From: Beta vulgaris subsp. vulgaris
Taxonomy: Eukaryota > Streptophyta > Magnoliopsida > Caryophyllales > Amaranthaceae
Assembly: GCF_026745355.1 (NCBI RefSeq)
Contig: NC_079209.1
Location: forward strand, 33,202,736 to 33,266,735
DNA: 64,000 bases
Direction of reading: 5' to 3'
Of the stretch, positions 1-10,951 are shown piece by piece. Both the position numbers and the translations under genes were made by a program. A model generated the notes under the pieces. That model had not been told where the DNA came from, made no database searches, and worked only from the letters and a program-made list of their open reading frames with translations. Each line of letters begins with the position of its first letter. Position 1 is the first letter of the stretch.

Positions 1-170
1 AGTTCCTAACACATCCATTCCAACCTTTTCTAAATCGAGACCCAAATCATCTCTGATTACAGTTCCTGCACAATCGGGATGTCTTGGGACAAAGATGGGA
101 TCACGTTCATGAAAATGATACAAAAGAGCAAATAAATTTAACACGAAAAATAATCAAAAAATTATCTAAC

Positions 171-257
171 CAAATCACAGCGGCTTTCAAGTGCTGTAGA
201 ACTAAAAGGAAATTTGGCACAAAGATGCCGCGCATGGGGATAATCTCTGCATGCGAC
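171..257 (-). pseudogene. Cys/His-rich exon fragment (CRDYPH motif)
   Basis: On the minus strand a good acceptor (TTGCAG, ending at 258) opens a frame with CRDYPHARHLC followed by KFPFSST and a later RCDL, closing at a possible donor GTTAGA. The Cys/His spacing resembles a conserved motif that I recall from plant proteins of unknown function, normally followed by further cysteines; those are not present here. A possible further exon continues at about 94-1. Without an intact gene around it, this is probably a fragment. The family assignment is from memory and weak. Confidence 0.4.
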
Positions 258-678
258 CTGCAATGAAGTAAAGCCAGCAATGAGAATTCTATGCCATTGG
301 GATGATAATGGAAAACTGAAAGTGGACAAGAAAAACACTTTATTTATACAATTTCTATAACCAAATTTTGTACTCAATTATATTTCATAATGCAACTTCG
401 CGAAGAGACATGATCCATGATAACATGCATGGCACATGAAGCAGACAAAAGCAAAAATAGTTGTCAAACATAGTAAGTGCAGCTAGCAGCGAAATTTAAA
501 AGCACTAAAAGCACCAACAAGCAAGCCCCACATATGATGATGCTCTACAGAAAATCATATGGAACTGTGCAAGGCATACCAATGCACCCATATGTGGTAC
601 CCACATGCAACAACTCTTTGAAAGAACTGCATACGCCTGAAAACTGGATCTGCATGAGCCAGCACTTAGAGAGCATTG

Positions 679-804
679 TCAATCTGCCCTAATTTCATGA
701 CTAGCATCTGGACTCAAAGAACTTCTCAGTACATCAAAAACAAATCCAAAGCGAGGGGGAGTTTGACCAAAAGATAAAGAACGCACCCATTTCCCGAACA
801 AGCA
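679..804 (-). pseudogene. Exon-like fragment, unknown protein
   Basis: An acceptor (TTTGCAG) ends at 805 on the minus strand. It opens 41 codons containing CLFGKWVRSLSFGQ and FGFVFDVLRSS, then a TGA stop at 681-679. The composition is protein-like and the acceptor is good, so I treat it as a real exon remnant. I do not recognise the family. It may belong with the CRDYPH-type exon downstream at 257-171. No clear donor is seen before the stop. Confidence 0.35.
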
Positions 805-1315
805 CTGCAAAGTGACCCAACTCATAGACTACCAAATCCCAAATTTTAATCTCCAAAAGAACGGAAGTTCAGTTCTCAATCCATAAATTCGTAATTATAA
901 CTATTACAAGGAAACTATTCTGTTATCATAATTTAAACGTAAAAAACCTACATTTTCGATCCATCCCAAAAAAAAAAAAAAGAGATGAGTAGACTTCATC
1001 TCTAACAAAGTATGTAGTCATATGAATTTGAAGTCGACCATGAAAATTTTCCGGCACCAAGTCACAAACTAGAAAAGTGAAAGCAAATCAAAGTTTGACA
1101 CATCCAAATTTCCACAACTTTTTAACAAATGGATCCATAAAATCTCAAAGAAGAATTTGTATGCCTCCAAGCAATTCTATCAGCCCAATTGTCACAAACA
1201 AGAAGGCTATGGACTTTTAGTATACAGAGTAAAGAAGTTGACTTAAAGGCCTTATGACCAGCAACAAGTAGGCAAAATGCATACAACAGAGACAAACTGG
1301 GATACTATACGGGTA

Positions 1316-1384
1316 TCTGATCAGCTTCTAATGCTGCCCTGTAAGCAGCATCTTGTTCTTCCCTCAAACGCATGTTGGCACTAC
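1316..1384 (-). pseudogene. UBX/FAF-type protein exon fragment
   Basis: After a minus-strand acceptor (CTGTGCAG) the frame reads SANMRLREEQDAAYRAALEA. The segment REEQDAAYxAxLxADQ is typical of the coiled stretch ahead of the UBX domain in FAF2/UBXD8-like and plant PUX proteins, which bind the CDC48/p97 ATPase. The frame stops a few codons later (TAG near 1308), and no UBX domain follows. It is therefore an isolated exon or truncated copy, not a gene. Confidence 0.5.
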
Positions 1385-2548
1385 CTGCACAGAAAAATAG
1401 TTGTAGAAAGGCAAACATCATGCTTAAGTTTGAAGTGAGTTTAATCACATTTGTTATGTCTATAACTTAGAACAAAATATACTGCAAACTTTTAAATACA
1501 AAATATTTTAAATATCCAACAAGAGTATCGCTGCAATGGCTCAAAATGAAAATGAAAATGAAAGGTGGGTATATGAAAATGAAAGATATAGTACTGATTC
1601 TAAACTCATTCATAAGCATAAAAATAATTGAAATAAAAACACACATACATCATAAAAAAAAATACAGTCAACTCATAATAGTAGATTCCCACCTAGAACT
1701 AGAAAAAATAACTATGAAGAAACTCCTCATATATAATTGCGGTTATTATGATTAACAACATTTCCATTTTCAATCATCTCAAATTCCTTCAGTTTCGCTG
1801 CTACAAAACACAACCTCTTTTGCTGTACACTCTTAGAAGAAAGGTCATCAGTGGTTTGACCCACACAAACCTAATAGAGCCATTAGAAGAAAGATAAGCT
1901 GAGAGAGGGAAATATAAGGTGTTACCAAATATGAGATTTCTCCATTACTGATTTCGATGGTGTGATTCAATTTCAACTTTTTAGTATTTCTCTGCTTCTC
2001 TTATGGATTTTTGAATCTTGGATATGTGAAAATAGAAGAACTGTCGTCCCCCATGAGAACTATACCAGTGAAGGAGAAGAACTGCTTTTATAAGATTTCC
2101 ACTGTCGTGTAACGGTTGCTTGAGAAAATTTTGGGGATTGAAGTTAGTGGGGGAAAGAAAAAAAGAATAAATAAATAAATAATAAACATAATCAAAGATA
2201 ACAGGTAAGTGGAACACAGTTCTATAACAAATAGATGAACAATTCCACACTACTTTTGATTAGAAAAGATAACATTCATTTTACTAAGGGGATAACTTTT
2301 ATTTAACATAACACCTCTTCAATTAGGTGTTTTCTAAAAGCTGTTATCTTTGCCTTATATTATAGTAGTGCTACGTGAAGTTCAGTAGAAAATAACAAAA
2401 CATCAGAAGTATACTAATATCAACTAAATGAATGCTGACGAAAGAAAAACAGTCACAGAAGTTACCCAATCCCCTAGACTTCAATTAGTACAAGGTTAAA
2501 AAGAAGAGATAATGAAATTTGATAGGGCATTGCAATTGAAAGACTTAC

Positions 2549-2653
2549 AGCAGAAGCAGCTGCCTCCTTGTTGCCTCCATATAACATTCCTGCAAATATC
2601 CCCATGACAGTAGCTGTTCCCCAATTAACAGTCCCATCTAATTTCAGAGTTCC
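2549..2653 (-). pseudogene. Gly-rich membrane-protein exon fragment
   Basis: A minus-strand exon is bounded by an acceptor (TTTAG) and a perfect donor (GTAAGT). It encodes 35 residues including LDGTVNWGTATVMGIFAG and MLYGGNKEAAASA. The Gly/Ala-rich hydrophobic core with GxxxG-like spacing looks like a membrane segment of a small organellar protein. I cannot name the family. Both splice sites being intact suggests it was copied together with its introns, that is, by DNA capture and not from mRNA. Confidence 0.45.
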
Positions 2654-3067
2654 CTAAATTAACCAGAAACTATGTCACCACAAGAAAACACGAGACAAAA
2701 ACACGAGTTGTAAATTTACAAACAATGCAACCCTCTCCTTCCACAAAGGATTAAAAAACAAGATTAATCTAATCAGATGAAAAGACTCCGCATAATTTGT
2801 TAAGCAAATCGTTGAAGACGTATTAGCAAGTTTCTGATTTGACCACAAAAATGTGTAAATCAGCATAACTAATTAGAACATGACATGCTAATCATTCTCA
2901 TGCCAACTGTCACAGGGTCTCAGTTTTCAAATTAGATATAGACGAAATATAGTTTCTAATTCGAACTAATTAGAATGATATTCTAGATTTGTAATTATGT
3001 TTCGTTATATTTTAAAAAATCAGTTATAGAGAGCAAAAATACTTGTAGCTGCCAGAAAGCTTAAAGT

Positions 3068-3235
3068 TTCAGTGGCAAATAGTGCCTTCACAATCCCTTC
3101 TTGAAAAATAAGCTCCACCAATTCCTTAATTATTGGAAGAAGCCCAGAATGATGTACAGCAATTCCCCGTTGAAGAAGTGGCAACATCAACTCAATAGCA
3201 GGAAGGCTCCTGTCCTCCTCATTCAAGCACAAAAT
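3068..3235 (-). pseudogene. HEN2/MTR4-type RNA helicase fragment
   Basis: The minus strand encodes [19 protein letters not shown], then [12 protein letters not shown] and VKALFATET. This is the second RecA domain of the Ski2-like DExH helicases HEN2/MTR4, nuclear exosome cofactors. Intact proteins continue after FATET with FAMGLNMPA. Here the frame diverges at once, and a stop follows at about 3020. Only about 55 residues of a protein near 1,000 residues long are present, without the DExH box or arch domain. It is a fragment and cannot work as a helicase. The match to HEN2/MTR4 is strong; which of the two is less certain. Confidence 0.7.
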
Positions 3236-3605
3236 TGCATATTTGAAAATTCAAAAATGCTCGTCCTTCAAACTTCAAACAAAGAAAACCCAAAAAGTAA
3301 CAAAGTTAAAGACTCAAAGAGATCCACAATGTGGTTAGAACTAATTCTGTAATTATGGACCAAGATATACGTGAAAATTCAGTTAAAACTGAATCCAGCC
3401 ACAGAAACCATAAAATTAGATGTTAGGGTTTACAAAATTGACAAAAACAAAATCGAAAAAGATCAGCAACAACAAAAAAATCAAAAGAAACAACAGATAA
3501 CGAATCTAAGAAAAAAAAACGTAAAATGAGTTCCTCCAGACAACATTAATTAAATTACAGTTAGATGAGCAAAGTTGACACTCAACTACAAAAAAAATCA
3601 CAAAC

Positions 3606-3692
3606 CTGAATGAACGTGCTGAAGAACCACCATCGCCGCCGCCTCCTACCGCGGTGATGAAGAACGGCGCTGAAGAACTCGTGATGAGACAT
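3606..3692 (-). other. Possible first exon of fragment cluster
   Basis: On the minus strand an ATG at 3692 opens 29 codons (MSHHEFFSAVLHHRG, then an Arg/Trp run) ending at a donor GTTTGT. Upstream (3700-3860) is leader-like sequence. It could be the start of a chimeric transcript reading through the captured fragments below. There is no family match, and the Arg-rich stretch may be chance. Confidence 0.25.
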
Positions 3693-3908
3693 CAAGATCT
3701 GAAGAGAGAACAAAAATTCAGGGGAACTCGTGTAAGGGAGAAATAAATCTTCTTTGATTTCTAGGGTTCAAGTTTTAGAACAAAATAAATCAGAAATCGA
3801 AAAAAAAAGCAACAAAAAATCGAGCCACTTACTTATTTTTGTGAAGAATGGGTGAGATGCGAGTGAAAATTGAACTGGAAACCCTAGAAATGGGGGATCC
3901 ATCCGAAT

Positions 3909-4970
3909 TCAGAGCTTCTTACGAACGTATTACGGATACTAGCCAGGGAAGCTGAAAATCAACAACTCCCAGTTTATTACGTTAGCAAATCCTTGCTGGA
4001 TGCTGATGCCAGGTACACACCACTTGAAAAGTTAGTATTAGCTTTATATATGGCATCTCGTAAGCTGAGGCACTATTTTGAGTCTCACCCCATTCATGTT
4101 ATGACTAATTACCCCATCAAAGCAGTATTACGAAAACCTGAGCATTCAGGGAGAATGGCCAAATGGGCCATATCCCTGAGTGCACATGACATTAGGTATC
4201 TACCCAGGACAGCTATAAAATCGCAAGCCCTAGCTGACTTTGTGGCAGACTTTAGCCCTGACTTAGCTGCTACCGCTGAAGAAGAAGTGCGCCATGTTAA
4301 CAAAGTAGGCAAATCAGGCTCATGGCAGCTGTATGTAGACGGATCTTCAAACTTCAGAGGAGCAGGTCTAGGTATAGTGCTAAAGTCGCCACAAGGGGAC
4401 ATGATAGTACGCGCTATCTGCTGCGATTTTAAAGCTACCAACAATGAAGCTGAATATGAGGCCTTAATAGCAGGTATGACACTAGCACATGATTTAAAAG
4501 CTAACAGTTTGCGTGTCTTCAGTGATTCGTTGCTAATAGTAAGCCAGGTAAATGGAGAGTACGCAGCTAAAGATTCTAAAATGGCCTCTTACCTTGAGCT
4601 AGCCAAAGACAAAGCCAAGTTATTCGAAGAATTCAGCATAAAGCAGATCCCAAGGGACCAGAACACCAAGGCAGACGCCCTAGCTAACCTCGGATCAGCA
4701 CTCAGAAAATGCGATTTCAAATCAATACCTATAGCCCACCTAGCTGAGCCAGCTATCAGCAAAGAAGTAAACATGGTGCGATCAGATGACAACCAGGCAG
4801 GAAGCACCAGCTGGACCCAGCCAATCATCGATTTTCTGGAGAGGGGCATCTTGCCAGAAGATAAGCTGGAAGCTAGGAAGCTGCGAATGAAAGCCACAAG
4901 ATATCATGTTATTTCCGCACTCTATTCAAAAGAGCTTGCGCCAGCTACGATCTATTACAAAGGTGCTTAG
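3909..4970 (+). pseudogene. Tat pol fragment: dual RNase H
   Basis: The open frame enters from the truncated end and runs to a TAG at about 4968. The first part (VYYVSKSLLDADARYTPLEK, LRHYFESHPIHV) is the RNase H domain attached to gypsy reverse transcriptase. The second part (LYVDGSSN, NNEAEYEALIAG, FSDSLLIVSQVNGE, NTKADALANLGS) is the additional plant-type RNase H of Tat elements, with the catalytic Asp/Glu/Asp series visible as DGS, EAEYEAL and SDS. The frame is open for more than 320 codons, so decay is modest, but the reverse transcriptase upstream is gone. It cannot act alone. Confidence 0.85.
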
Positions 4971-4989
4971 ACAAAGACCAATGGGAGCC

Positions 4990-6094
4990 CACCCTCAAGG
5001 AATTCCATGAAGGTGAATGCGGGTCTCATGCAGCTGGAAGAAGCTTATCAAACAAAATCCTAGCATACGGGTATTATTGGCCAACCATGCGTGCTGATGC
5101 TAAGAAGTATGTGCAAAAATGCGAAAGCTGCCAAAAACACGCAGGCATGACACATCAGCCAGCTGAGATATTGCACCCCACCTTAACACCCTGGCCTTTC
5201 ATGAGGTGGGGCATGGACATTGTGGGGAAATTGCCTGTAGCTCCAGGGCAAAAAGTTTTCATGTAGCACTCACGGACTACTTCTCTAAATGGATCGAAGC
5301 TGGGGCATTCCAGCAGGTGAGAGATAAAGAAGTAATATCCTTTTTGCATACTAACATTATCTGCAGATTCGGGGTACCCAGCGAAATCATTTGTGATAAG
5401 GATCACAATTCATAAGTGACAAGACAAGGCAATTCTGTCACGAATGGAACATCAGCTTGATAACTTCCACACCTAGATATCCGCAAGCTAACGGACAAGC
5501 TGAGTCCAGCAATAAAGTAATTATCAATGGCATTAAGAGGCGCCTAAAAGCTAAGAAGGAAGATGGGTAGAAGAGCTACCTAAGGTGCTGTGGGCAAACA
5601 GAACAACACCAAGAGGCGCCACAGGAAGAACTCCTTTTTCACTTGTGTATGGATGCGAGGCGGTACTACCTGCGGAAGTAGCTGTCCCAACAGCTAGATA
5701 TGGATTGATACTCCTGAAGCCAACGACAAAGAGCTTAGCTACGACCTAGATTCCATCGAAGAATTGCGAGATAAGCATTAGTACGAATGGCTGCACAACA
5801 CAAATAGTGGCTCGTAGCTTCAACAAGAATGTCAAAGCTAAAGTATTCAAGGTAGGAGATTGGGTTCTAAGGAAAGTTTTTCAGAATACCCAAGAAGTCA
5901 ATGCGGGTAAATTAGGGATCAGCTGGGAAGGCCCCTATCTAATCGATCAAGTAGTTGGAAAAGGAGCTTATCGTCTAACTACTAAAGATGGAAAAGCAAT
6001 ACCTAGAAGCTGGAACGCTTCTCACCTTAAGCTTATCATTTCTAACCTGGGGCACTACCAGGTTACTATCGGGCCAAAGACGCCAGAATCTTAA
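4990..6094 (+). pseudogene. Tat integrase remnant
   Basis: After the RNase H stop, a shifted frame shows an HHCC zinc finger (FHEGECGSH ... CESCQKH), then the start of the DDE core (WGMDIVGKLP; TDYFSKWIEA after a frameshift near 5260), stopping in a decayed second-Asp region (CDKDHNS). A last open part (about 5807-6094) has KVGDWVLRK, WEGPYL and GAYRL, the integrase C-terminal domain. At least two frameshifts and several stops make it non-functional. The order and spacing agree with a Ty3/gypsy pol. Confidence 0.8.
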
Positions 6095-6616
6095 AGGCAA
6101 CCACTGCTTTGCACAAAGCATTGGTCCACCAGGTAAACAACCACTTAATTTGTCTAACGACTTAAGTATTTTATGCTCGTAGCAGCAAGCCATCTAAAGT
6201 CCACTTCATACGCAGGTAAACGCAAGGGGTTGCAGCACCCAGGTGGGTAGCTGGAATTTCGAGATCCAGCTACAAGGTCGTAGCACCAGCATCAAGCAGC
6301 TAAGGGTTAGTTCACCCAAACTTAGCTGAGTGGTCGTAGCACCAAGCAAACGGGCCCAACTTAAGTTGAACAGCACTTACCCCAGGTAAATATGTTGTTC
6401 TAATACCTAAGATTAAAAAGCATGCATGTAACTTAAGTATTCATCAAAGTATCAAAAGCTAAGATCAAAAGGCAAAGACATAAGTTCAAACGATTAAATT
6501 GCTGAAAGAAAATATGTTCTTACAAACACATTGCCCCCGTAGGCAATGGTAAAAGTATCCAAGCTAATTAAAACTAAATTGTTCCAAAAGAAAAACTAAT
6601 GAAAACATTGAAGAAA

Positions 6617-8391
6617 TTAAGAGATCACGCTGGCATCATCGCCAGCAACCTTGTCCTTGTCACCAAGAACAGCACCTTCTGGCTGGTTGAGAGAAGGAGG
6701 AGATTCAGCTGTAGACTTCTCCGAGTCATTTGTTTTGCCACCTGTAGCTAAAGCTTCCAGAGCGGTCATAGAATCCAGCTTGAGGAATCTGTCAATGTAG
6801 AAATTGACACCCTTGTCATCTAGCTTCTTGAACTTAATCAGGAAAGCTAGCTTCGCAGTTTCTATAATTTTTGCTTCAGCTTGGATGTCTAAAGCCCTCT
6901 CCTCAGCTTCTCTTACAGCTGCAGCCAGGCGTGCATTTTCCTTCTCCGCCTCAGCTATCTTCTCATCTTTTTCCAGCCTCTCTTTCTCCATCAATTTTTG
7001 CTCAGCAGCTAACTTGCTCTCAGCATCCAGCCGGGACTGTTTCTCCCTCTCCAGCTTAGCTTGGTGGCTCAAATTGTCCTTTTGCAGACGAGCCACCTTA
7101 TCCTGAAGGGTAGCAACAGTCCGCAAGCTGTCCCTGGCAGCTATGCAACTCTGGGAAAGCTGGCGAACAACAAAAATCATAAGTATAAGCGGCATTGATC
7201 ATTTTCTTGATTTAAAGTAGGTCAAAAGATGTTACTAACCTGTAGGGATAGCTGGACAGCATGGTTCAGGATGACCTCAGGGTCCTGTCCCTTTAACCTC
7301 TTTTGTGCAGCTGGGAATACGAGCTTGTCAGCTGCAGGCCAGATCCCACCTTCTAGACCTTCTTCAGCTAGAAAGTCAGCAGGAAAGCTCACAAGGACTT
7401 CATCCCTAGGAGAATCAGTCGTGATGTCAATGGTGGTTGGGATGGAGGATGAGCGTAGGTTCTTGCGAGGAACTCTTTCAATCTGAGACTGCCCAGAAGA
7501 AGCAGCTGATCTCTTCCTGTTCTTAAGCCTGTCCATTGCATCCTCGTCGGATAAGTTACTGGATCTTGCTGGAGCTGCATGAATGAGAAAAGTTAGTTAG
7601 CCTGGTATCTAAGATTTGTGAGCAAAGTATAATCTGCACCAAATATCAAGATTACCTGTCGACATCGAGTTAGTGCGAGAAGATGCTCTGGAATCTAAGG
7701 GTAGAACCTCGGTAGGAGCTGCGAAGGTGCGTTCCTCAACAGGAAACTTGAGCAATTCAGGTAATCTCTCAGCTTGTTCAGGAATCTGGGAGATAATAGG
7801 GCCAAGACCTGCAAGAGAAACAAGGTAAGAACCTAGTTAATTCGTTTTTAGAAACAAAGCACAAATGGACAGTTAGGTACCTTTGGTAGACCAACCCCCA
7901 ACTAGAGGGCCCCCAGCTTCGCCCAGCGAATCTTTCACTACAAAAAATACCTAGTTTTCCAAATAGAGTCTGATGCAATTGTACCTTCTATTAATGGGGG
8001 GAAGGGAGCCTTAGCCCTAAAAGTGATGAAACCCTTACCCGATTTTCTAACGCTATAGGCAGTCAGTAGTTCATTTAGAGAGAAAGGATTATGCCATGCC
8101 TTAGTTAGGGCTTCTAAGGTTAGGCAGGTTTTCCAAAAAGCTGGCATCAGCTGGCCAGGGAAAGGTGCAAACTTCCATGAAAGATCTAGTGAGGGGGGAA
8201 AAGGTGTAATTGTATCCTAGGTAAAAAGGGTGTTCGTAATAACAGATGTAATCTTCAGGGCAGGTTTCGGGCCTGCATGTGGGAGTAGGGAGGATAATCT
8301 GAGCATTTTCAGGGAAGCCCCCCAGGACCTTAAGCACCTCGATATCTCTCTCAGTGACAGACGAAGCAACGTCATCTATGGCTCTACCCAT
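6617..8391 (-). pseudogene. Spliced antisense gene of Tat element (aORF)
   Basis: A minus-strand gene lies between pol and the 3' LTR, opposite to pol. I infer exons 8391-7985, 7937-7881, 7808-7656, 7574-7240 and 7159-6617 from GT-AG borders, for example donors GTACCT, GTAATC and GTTAGT. The start MGRAIDDVASSV leads into HPFYLGYNYTFSPL and MPAFWKTCLTLEAL. This resembles the plant transposon-associated domain annotated in databases as Transposase_28 or gypsy-type transposon protein. The C-terminal exon is a charged coiled coil (KVARLQKDNL ... EKENARLAAAVREAEE). One frameshift near 8140-8160 breaks exon 1. Extra antisense ORFs are reported for Tat elements; their function is unknown. Confidence 0.7.
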
Positions 8392-8510
8392 TAGAAAGGA
8401 AGAAAAACTCTACAGAATTCTTGAGGAAGAAAGAAAGAGAAAGAAGCTTTACCTGAGAAGGAGACGAAGTCGCTAGAAAATAAAGTGAAGTTCAGAAAAA
8501 GAGGAGGAGT

Positions 8511-8520
8511 CCTTTAAATA
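8511..8520 (-). promoter_or_regulatory. TATA-like box of antisense gene
   Basis: On the minus strand TATTTAAAGG lies about 120 bases before the ATG at 8391, followed by a pyrimidine-rich leader. This suits a separate promoter for the antisense gene. No experimental evidence is available from sequence alone. Confidence 0.4.
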
Positions 8521-8846
8521 CTGGTAGCTCAACGGTAGTTTGGGCTAACGGATAAAAATTTATTGATGCGTGAAAAATTATCTTTTAGCTGTTGATAAGT
8601 AATCATTAATCTGATGAATTTTTTCGTTTCCCCAAGAAAATTATCTTTTCAGCGGATTAAAGGGATTTATCTTCTAGAGTAAAAGTTATTATCTTCACAC
8701 GTTTTCATTCCTCAGATTAAGAGATAAAATTTTGAAATACCAGTTTGTTTAAATCTTAAGTCCTTTTGCTAACAGTTTGTTTTTGATTGGTAACTTGTGA
8801 TTTTAACTCAGTTGCGCCTAGGTTGGCATCACAAGTTAGGGGCAAT

Positions 8847-9492
8847 TGTTATGTCCTAAAAATCTTGCTAAGCTGAATCTGCAGGATATACATCCGTCCC
8901 AGCTAGAAGTTATCAGGTAGCAGCTACAGCAAGCAGGAACGAAGGGAGTTGAATAAATTTGATTCAAAGAACATTGGATACTGATCAAGACCAAGTCAAG
9001 TAATGCTGTTGCGCCTACAAAATAGGGTTGACAAAGTCATTAAGCAGAAGTGGAGATACTCCTTGATATTAGGAGATCATGGCATCATATTAGGAGATTA
9101 GTTATGCAACGTAAACATGTAAAGCAACGTTACAATAAATGTATGGATATAAATAGGAGTAGAAGTATTGAAAGAAAGGCAGTTCATTAACATTGCTTAC
9201 ATTAGAACACTTCCATTTACTTTCACAAATATCAACAAGTGTATTTAGTATAAGCTACAAGCTGCTAGCTGCTAGCTATAAGTTGTAATCTTCCTACATA
9301 GTGGATTGGTGGACTCAATTCCACCCGCGGTTTTTACCCTCCTCTTGGGGTTTTCCGCGTCACCATTTCTTGGTGTCTCTGTCTTCTCTTTGCATCCTCT
9401 TTTGATTTCATAGCCAGTATCCCTTGTTATTGCATCTCCATTAGCTGTAGATCCCCAGCTAAGTTCTGCCTGATCAGAATTTGGCATAAACA
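8847..9492 (+). repeat. 3' LTR of Tat element
   Basis: The LTR runs from TGTTATGTCC to GGCATAAACA (646 bp), with the TG...CA ends of LTRs. It is preceded by a short purine tract (GTTAGGGGCAA, about 8836-8846) acting as polypurine tract. A TATA box (TATAAATAG, 9148-9156) lies inside. Only one LTR is in the window. The ends are inferred from the terminal dinucleotides and the tract. Confidence 0.7.
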
Positions 9493-9659
9493 GTTAGTTT
9501 GTGAACTTTTCGTGCATCATGCATGGGTCAAGAGACTAGTATATATACTACCTCTGATCTTTATTAGTTTACCTATATTCCTTTTTGAGATGTCCCTTGT
9601 TAATTTATCCATTTTTTTTGTTTTTATTTTTAGAATGGGACCAGTCACTTTCCTTCACA

Positions 9660-10715
9660 CATACTTCCTCCATTTTTTAATAAATGACACACAGAGAAAG
9701 GGCACACATATTAAGGAACTTAGAGAGAGAAAGTTGGGGACCACAATTAACAAAGAAATTGCAATGTAATTAAATAACTTAACCACTTAATTAACTACCA
9801 ATTCACCACCAACCTTTTACCCCACCACCCACTAGGCCACCGACCTAACCACGTCCACAACTAACACCACCACTACCGCCACCTTCGTCCACCATTGCCC
9901 ACCACCGCGTGCTTGACACCATTGTCATCCACTATATTCTCCACCTGTCAACGTCTATTTACTATCCACATCCACCACCAACATCCACAACGTCCGTACA
10001 CCATTACACAATGCTTAAAAAATCAAAATTTTCACCAAATTTTTTCCAAATATCTGAACAAGAAGAGGTATGAGACTTTGTTCTTCAAAATTACAGAGAA
10101 ATAAAAATAAAGAAGATGGTGCCAGAAACCCAGAAAAACCAAGAACCTAAAAAACCGTCGCTAAGCTTGAAGATAGAGAAAGAGCCAGAAACCAAGAACC
10201 CTAAAAAACCGGGAAATCCAAAAAACCGTAGCCGGTACTGAGCTTGAGGAGAGAGAAAGAGTTGTGACGGATCTTGAGAGTCATGTGGTAGATGGTGTCG
10301 TCGAAGAAAGGGTTGAAGGAAACTGAGATGAGGAGATCTGGGTTGAGGAGAAAGAAGGTTGGTAATTGAACGGTGGTGGGCCGGAAAAAATGGTGGTGTG
10401 TTGAGGTGAGAGAAGATAAAGGGGGTGAGAAAGGAGGAAGATGGTGGTTGAAGGGTGGTGGGATTGAGATCAGAGAAAAAAAAATGGGTTGAGGGTGAGG
10501 ATAAGTAGAGCAGCTAAGACATAGGGAGTGGGTGATTAAATCTAAGTTGGATTAAGTTTATAATTAGGTGATTAAATAGTTTGGTTTATAAAAAATAGTA
10601 ATGGCAATTTTGTAATAAAAGTAATAAAAAATTTCCATTTTGATCTATGTATCACTTATTGAGTTATTGTGATATTTTCTTAAAAGAAATACGTGCCACT
10701 TATTAAAAAATAAAA
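9660..10715. mobile_element. Possible non-autonomous TIR element
   Basis: Near 9670 the sequence TTTTTTAATAAATGACAC appears. Near 10690 its inverted counterpart appears (revcomp TTTTTTAATAAGTGGCAC). Stowaway-like MITEs of plants often end in a CCTCC-TTTTTTAATAA type sequence. Between lie CCA/CAC-rich and GGTGG-rich stretches and no convincing gene. The exact ends and target duplication are unclear. Confidence 0.35.
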
Positions 10716-10799
10716 AAATATATTTCACTGAAATATAAAATAATAATTTCTTTTTCATGTTATATTGCACTCCACCATGTTATTTGTTCTCCTATAGTT

Positions 10800-10951
10800 T
10801 TGTGAAAAAAAGAGTAAAGTAATAGACACCCGAGGCGAGGAGTACTTCTAAACAAATTGTTGTCTCCCTGAATTCTTCCCTCAGTCAATTCCCTTCTCCA
10901 TACTCCTTCTTCTTCTTCACCGTAACACTGCAACAACAGAAAAAATTAAGA
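10800..10951 (+). promoter_or_regulatory. HEN1 proximal promoter and leader
   Basis: The 150 bases before the HEN1 start codon end in a CT-rich stretch (TCCTTCTTCTTCTTCACC) and an A-rich run just before ATG, as is common in plant 5' leaders. I see no clear TATA box. The boundary is a guess. Confidence 0.35.

Larger units (their letters stand above)
1..3900 (-). other. Cluster of host-gene exon fragments
   Basis: Every exon-like piece recognised here lies on the minus strand: about 804-679, 257-171, 1384-1316, 2653-2549, 3235-3068 and a possible first exon 3692-3606. Several have proper acceptor or donor dinucleotides, but the peptides belong to different kinds of protein and do not form one known gene. 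A further possible exon lies at about 94-1. Between the pieces is AT-rich sequence in which I see no genes. The pattern suits a transposon that has captured gene pieces (Pack-MULE or Helitron) or a mosaic of pseudogene fragments. The left end is outside the window, and I could not identify terminal repeats. The right side is cut by the Tat element near 3905. Confidence 0.5.
3905..9492 (+). mobile_element. Truncated Tat-type Ty3/gypsy element
   Basis: The plus strand carries the end of a Ty3/gypsy pol: RT-linked RNase H, a second plant-type RNase H, then a zinc-finger integrase. The duplicated RNase H and the antisense gene between pol and the 3' LTR place it in the Tat lineage (Ogre/Retand-like). 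The 5' LTR, gag, protease and reverse transcriptase are missing. The left break is between about 3900 and 3945, next to the gene-fragment cluster. The right end is a clean LTR end in CA. No target-site duplication can be tested because the left end is lost. Confidence 0.85.

Noticed and set aside
6804..7106. Plus-strand Ser/Phe-rich open frames
   Set aside because: They are mirror frames of the minus-strand coiled coil, whose splice sites and composition are far more convincing.
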